Positions 5,673 through 7,530 of a stretch of 7,530 nt of DNA are shown in pieces. This DNA is from a bacterium. GTDB taxonomy: Bacteria > Atribacterota > JS1 > SB-45 > 34-128. A program made the translations under genes and the position numbers. The stretch covers positions 1-7,530 of the forward strand of contig JAHIPN010000146.1 in the NCBI GenBank assembly GCA_018894595.1, read 5' to 3'. The notes under the pieces are model-generated. The model was not told the DNA's origin, made no database searches, and saw nothing but the letters and a program-made list of their open reading frames with translations. Each line of letters begins with the position of its first letter. Position 1 is the first letter of the stretch.

Positions 5673-6866
5673 ATGAACTGGAAAAATATCAAACTTATTT
5701 TTACCAAAGAATTAATAGGCACTGTTCGGGATAAAAGGACCATAATTGCTATGGTAATAATCCCTTTAATCTTTTATCCTCTCTTATTTATGGGAATTGG
5801 TTATTTTGGCAAGATGGGAAACATAAAATCAGAGGAAGCTGTCTCTAAGATTATAATATCTGGTGCAGAATTTGCTCCTCAATTAATTAAATATTTTCAA
5901 GATAATGAAAAGATAGAGGTACTTTCTGCAATAGGCGATTCTCAAAGCAACCTGCAGAAAGGGGAAGTTCAGGCAATTCTAATCATCCCTCAGGATTTTG
6001 AATATAAGATAAAAAGCGGAGAGAGCGGCCAGCTTATCTTAAAATATGATGCGACCGAGGCTAAGTCGAGTATAGCTCAGAAAAGAATTAACCAAATAAT
6101 TGAAGAATATAAAAGTGAAATAATTTTGCAAAGGATTTCTCAGCTGGATTTAAAAGAGGAATTTATTCATCCTTTGATTCTTCAGTCAGAAAATGTAGCT
6201 ACCCCCGAGAAAATGTCTGGTTCATTTCTGGGAGTTTTACTACCTTATTTGATTATAATACTCATTTTTGCAGGGGCTATGCATACAGCCGTGGATATTA
6301 CTGCCGGAGAGAAAGAAAGAGGAACCATTGCTACTTTATTGGTAAGCCAGATAAGTCGGTTGGAGATTGTATTGGGTAAGTGTTTTGCAGTGATGGTTAT
6401 TTCTTTAACCAGTATGATTTTAGGTTTGACTGGGCTTACCCTTGCTTTTTTATCCGGGACTACTATTATGGGCGGCATAGAAGGAGTGAAGTTTGGAATT
6501 TCTTTTCATACCATTTGTTTAATATTTTTAGTTTTACTTCCTTTAGTAGTTTTAGTCAGTGCAGTTTTAATAATGGTGGGGATATTTGCGCGGAATATTA
6601 AAGAAGCTTCAAGTTATATTACCCCCATCTATATGTTGACTATTTTTTTGGGAATAGTTTCTATAAGCCAGGGAATAGAATTAGAAGGCAAAATGTTTTT
6701 AATCCCTGTCTTAAACAGCAGTTTTGCTTTCAAAGAAATATTGATAGGTAAGATTTATTGGAGTCATATTATCACAACTTTCAGCGCAAATATGATTATT
6801 GCTGGAATAGCCCTGGTAGGGGCTACTCGTCTTTTCACCAAGGAAGAAGTTCTTTTTAAAAGTTAA
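5673..6866 (+). CDS. natB: ABC transporter permease, NatB type (ABC-2 family)
   Basis: The 397-residue inner-membrane protein has NatB architecture. There is a short cytoplasmic N-terminus (MNWKNIKLIFTKELIGTVRDKRT) and a first membrane helix at about 22-46. A large extracytoplasmic domain follows at about 47-182, then a helix cluster at roughly 184-209, 233-261, 276-306, 314-334 and 364-386. Between the second and third helices lies the cytoplasmic coupling stretch AGEKERGTIATLLVSQISR (211-229), the hallmark of the NatB/ABC-2 permease group. The start follows the ATPase stop by 2 bases, with GGGGAGGA at 5653-5660 inside the upstream gene as ribosome site, so the two are translated as a pair. 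The complex is expected to be two ATPases with two permeases exporting sodium or another small substrate. Homologues also occur in envelope-stress and antimicrobial-resistance settings; the sequence does not decide between these roles. Confidence 0.9.
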   Translation: MNWKNIKLIFTKELIGTVRDKRTIIAMVIIPLIFYPLLFMGIGYFGKMGNIKSEEAVSKIIISGAEFAPQLIKYFQDNEKIEVLSAIGDSQSNLQKGEVQAILIIPQDFEYKIKSGESGQLILKYDATEAKSSIAQKRINQIIEEYKSEIILQRISQLDLKEEFIHPLILQSENVATPEKMSGSFLGVLLPYLIIILIFAGAMHTAVDITAGEKERGTIATLLVSQISRLEIVLGKCFAVMVISLTSMILGLTGLTLAFLSGTTIMGGIEGVKFGISFHTICLIFLVLLPLVVLVSAVLIMVGIFARNIKEASSYITPIYMLTIFLGIVSISQGIELEGKMFLIPVLNSSFAFKEILIGKIYWSHIITTFSANMIIAGIALVGATRLFTKEEVLFKS

Positions 6867-6889
6867 GAATAACACCCTAAAACCAGTAG

Positions 6890-6933
6890 GACAGGGTGGC
6901 ACTCAAGTAATATTGAGTGCCACCTCACCTGTC
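6890..6933 (+). terminator. Strong imperfect hairpin after the exporter genes (possible terminator, no T-run)
   Basis: GGTGGCACTCAA (6895-6906) pairs perfectly with TTGAGTGCCACC (6913-6924) around a 6-base loop. After a 4-base bulge the stem continues with GACAG (6890-6894) against CTGTC (6929-6933). The following sequence is AT-rich (ATTATATTAATAG) but has no run of T, so intrinsic termination is uncertain. It could instead protect the 3' end of the exporter mRNA or be a dispersed repeat. Confidence 0.55.
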
Positions 6934-6941
6934 ATTATATT
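6913..6941 (+). promoter_or_regulatory. Weak promoter candidate upstream of the M48 protease gene
   Basis: TTGAGT (6913-6918) and TATATT (6936-6941) are separated by 17 bases and each resemble the sigma-70-type hexamers. The -35 lies in the right arm of the hairpin. In such AT-rich DNA this can occur by chance. It is listed because the protease gene is separated from the exporter genes by 150 bases and probably needs its own promoter. Confidence 0.22.
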
Positions 6942-7004
6942 AATAGATAAATAAAATATAAAGAGAAAAATTTACTATTAATTTAGAAAATCAAATTATA
7001 TTTA

Positions 7005-7011
7005 AGGTGAT
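7005..7011 (+). promoter_or_regulatory. Ribosome binding site AGGTGAT for the protease gene
   Basis: AGGTGAT is fully complementary to the usual bacterial 16S 3' end (ATCACCT) and lies 5 bases before the ATG at 7017. It fixes the start of the truncated final gene. Confidence 0.7.
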
Positions 7012-7016
7012 AAGTA

Positions 7017-7530
7017 ATGGAAAAATTTGACCAGATTATCGATCAAGAGAAACAGAGACAGGCAAAAGAATATCAGAAGAAAAAAATTATCTTTAAATTA
7101 GTGGGATCAGCTGTTTTTTTAACCTATTTTTTAATATTAATATTTAGCGACTTATCATTAATAATTAAAGGAAGAATATTACAATTTACTAATAATGAAT
7201 GGCAGGTTATTGCCATATATATTTTCTTTGTTCTAACTGCTTATGATTTAATTTCATTACCTTTAGAGTTTTATACCTCCTATATCTTTGAACATAAATA
7301 TCATTTTTGTACCCAAACAGTTGTGAATTGGTTTAAAGATCATTTAAAAAGCTATATCTTAAATATGGGATTTGCTATACCTATAGTAGAAGGAATTTAT
7401 TGGGCGATAAGAGCATTCCCCACCATTTGGTATCTAATAGTTTCGGTTTTTGCAATTATGTTAATTATTATTTTAGGTCATCTTTCTCCCATATTATTGA
7501 CTCCTCTATTTTTTAAACTAAAAAAGATTG
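7017..7530 (+). CDS. M48 family (Ste24/CAAX protease-type) membrane peptidase, N-terminal part, cut by window end
   Basis: The open frame runs off the window with 171 complete codons. After a charged N-terminus rich in Gln, Lys and Glu (1-23), membrane helices lie at about 24-50, 62-82, 114-133 and 136-165. The stretch DLISLPLEFYTSYIFEHKYHFCTQTVVNWFKDHLKSYIL (77-115) is the signature of the CAAX protease five-helix N-terminal domain (PF16491). It contains the LP...Y.S..EHKY.F..QT...W..D..K pattern of Ste24 proteins. The zinc-binding HExxH would lie roughly 100 residues further on and is outside the window, so catalytic competence cannot be judged. Full-length members have about 400-420 residues. 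In bacteria these integral-membrane metallopeptidases are linked to membrane protein quality control rather than prenyl processing. AGGTGAT supports the start. The gene lies downstream of the NatAB genes after a hairpin. Confidence 0.85.
   Translation, partial: MEKFDQIIDQEKQRQAKEYQKKKIIFKLVGSAVFLTYFLILIFSDLSLIIKGRILQFTNNEWQVIAIYIFFVLTAYDLISLPLEFYTSYIFEHKYHFCTQTVVNWFKDHLKSYILNMGFAIPIVEGIYWAIRAFPTIWYLIVSVFAIMLIIILGHLSPILLTPLFFKLKKI

Noticed and set aside
6245..6601. Open frames on both strands inside the permease gene
   Set aside because: They are by-products of the hydrophobic coding sequence of a clear NatB-type permease.
1..7530. CRISPR array, tRNA, rRNA or riboswitch
   Set aside because: No regularly spaced direct repeats, cloverleaf-like sequence, rRNA-like stretch or recognisable aptamer was seen.

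Overview
This is a strongly AT-rich bacterial window. It carries seven plus-strand genes, two of them cut by the window edges, and no convincing minus-strand gene. The content points to a strict anaerobe: an oxygen-sensitive 2-hydroxyacyl-CoA dehydratase/benzoyl-CoA reductase-type iron-sulfur system with its ATP-driven activator, and a two-cluster ferredoxin-like QueG homologue. Low GC, short spacers and palindromic intergenic repeats would fit an uncultivated anaerobic lineage such as Atribacterota or a Clostridia-like group. That placement is inference, because there is no rRNA or marker gene here.

Layout. Positions 3-299 hold the C-terminal end of a small PspC/LiaF-like (DUF5668-type) membrane protein. 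Three bases later begins a tight three-gene block: two non-identical subunits of the HgdB/FldB/BcrC fold (303-1439 and 1429-2688, overlapping, the second starting at TTG) and an ASKHA-type activase (2729-3502). In this family the activase hydrolyses ATP to push a single low-potential electron into an iron-sulfur cluster held by the two subunits. The window has no CoA transferase, dehydrogenase or other pathway gene, so the substrate is open. It could be a 2-hydroxyacyl-CoA, an aryl-CoA, or a small molecule as in the double-cubane cluster proteins.

The activase stop codon touches an 81-bp element (3502-3582) made of two perfect 29-bp inverted arms around a 23-base AT-rich loop. It resembles palindromes associated with REP/Y1-type transposases. 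It abuts a QueG-like protein gene (preferred start 3598, end 4755) that has both Fe-S motifs and C-terminal HEAT repeats but appears to have lost the conserved catalytic Asp of epoxyqueuosine reductases. A second, unrelated palindromic repeat (4801-4874) follows.

A NatA/NatB-type ABC exporter pair then follows (4924-5670 and 5673-6866). After a strong imperfect hairpin (6890-6933) comes the N-terminal part of an M48/Ste24-type CAAX membrane protease (from 7017, running off the end). The PspC/LiaF-like protein, NatAB and the membrane protease suggest envelope maintenance around the metabolic cassette, but no direct functional link can be shown from sequence.
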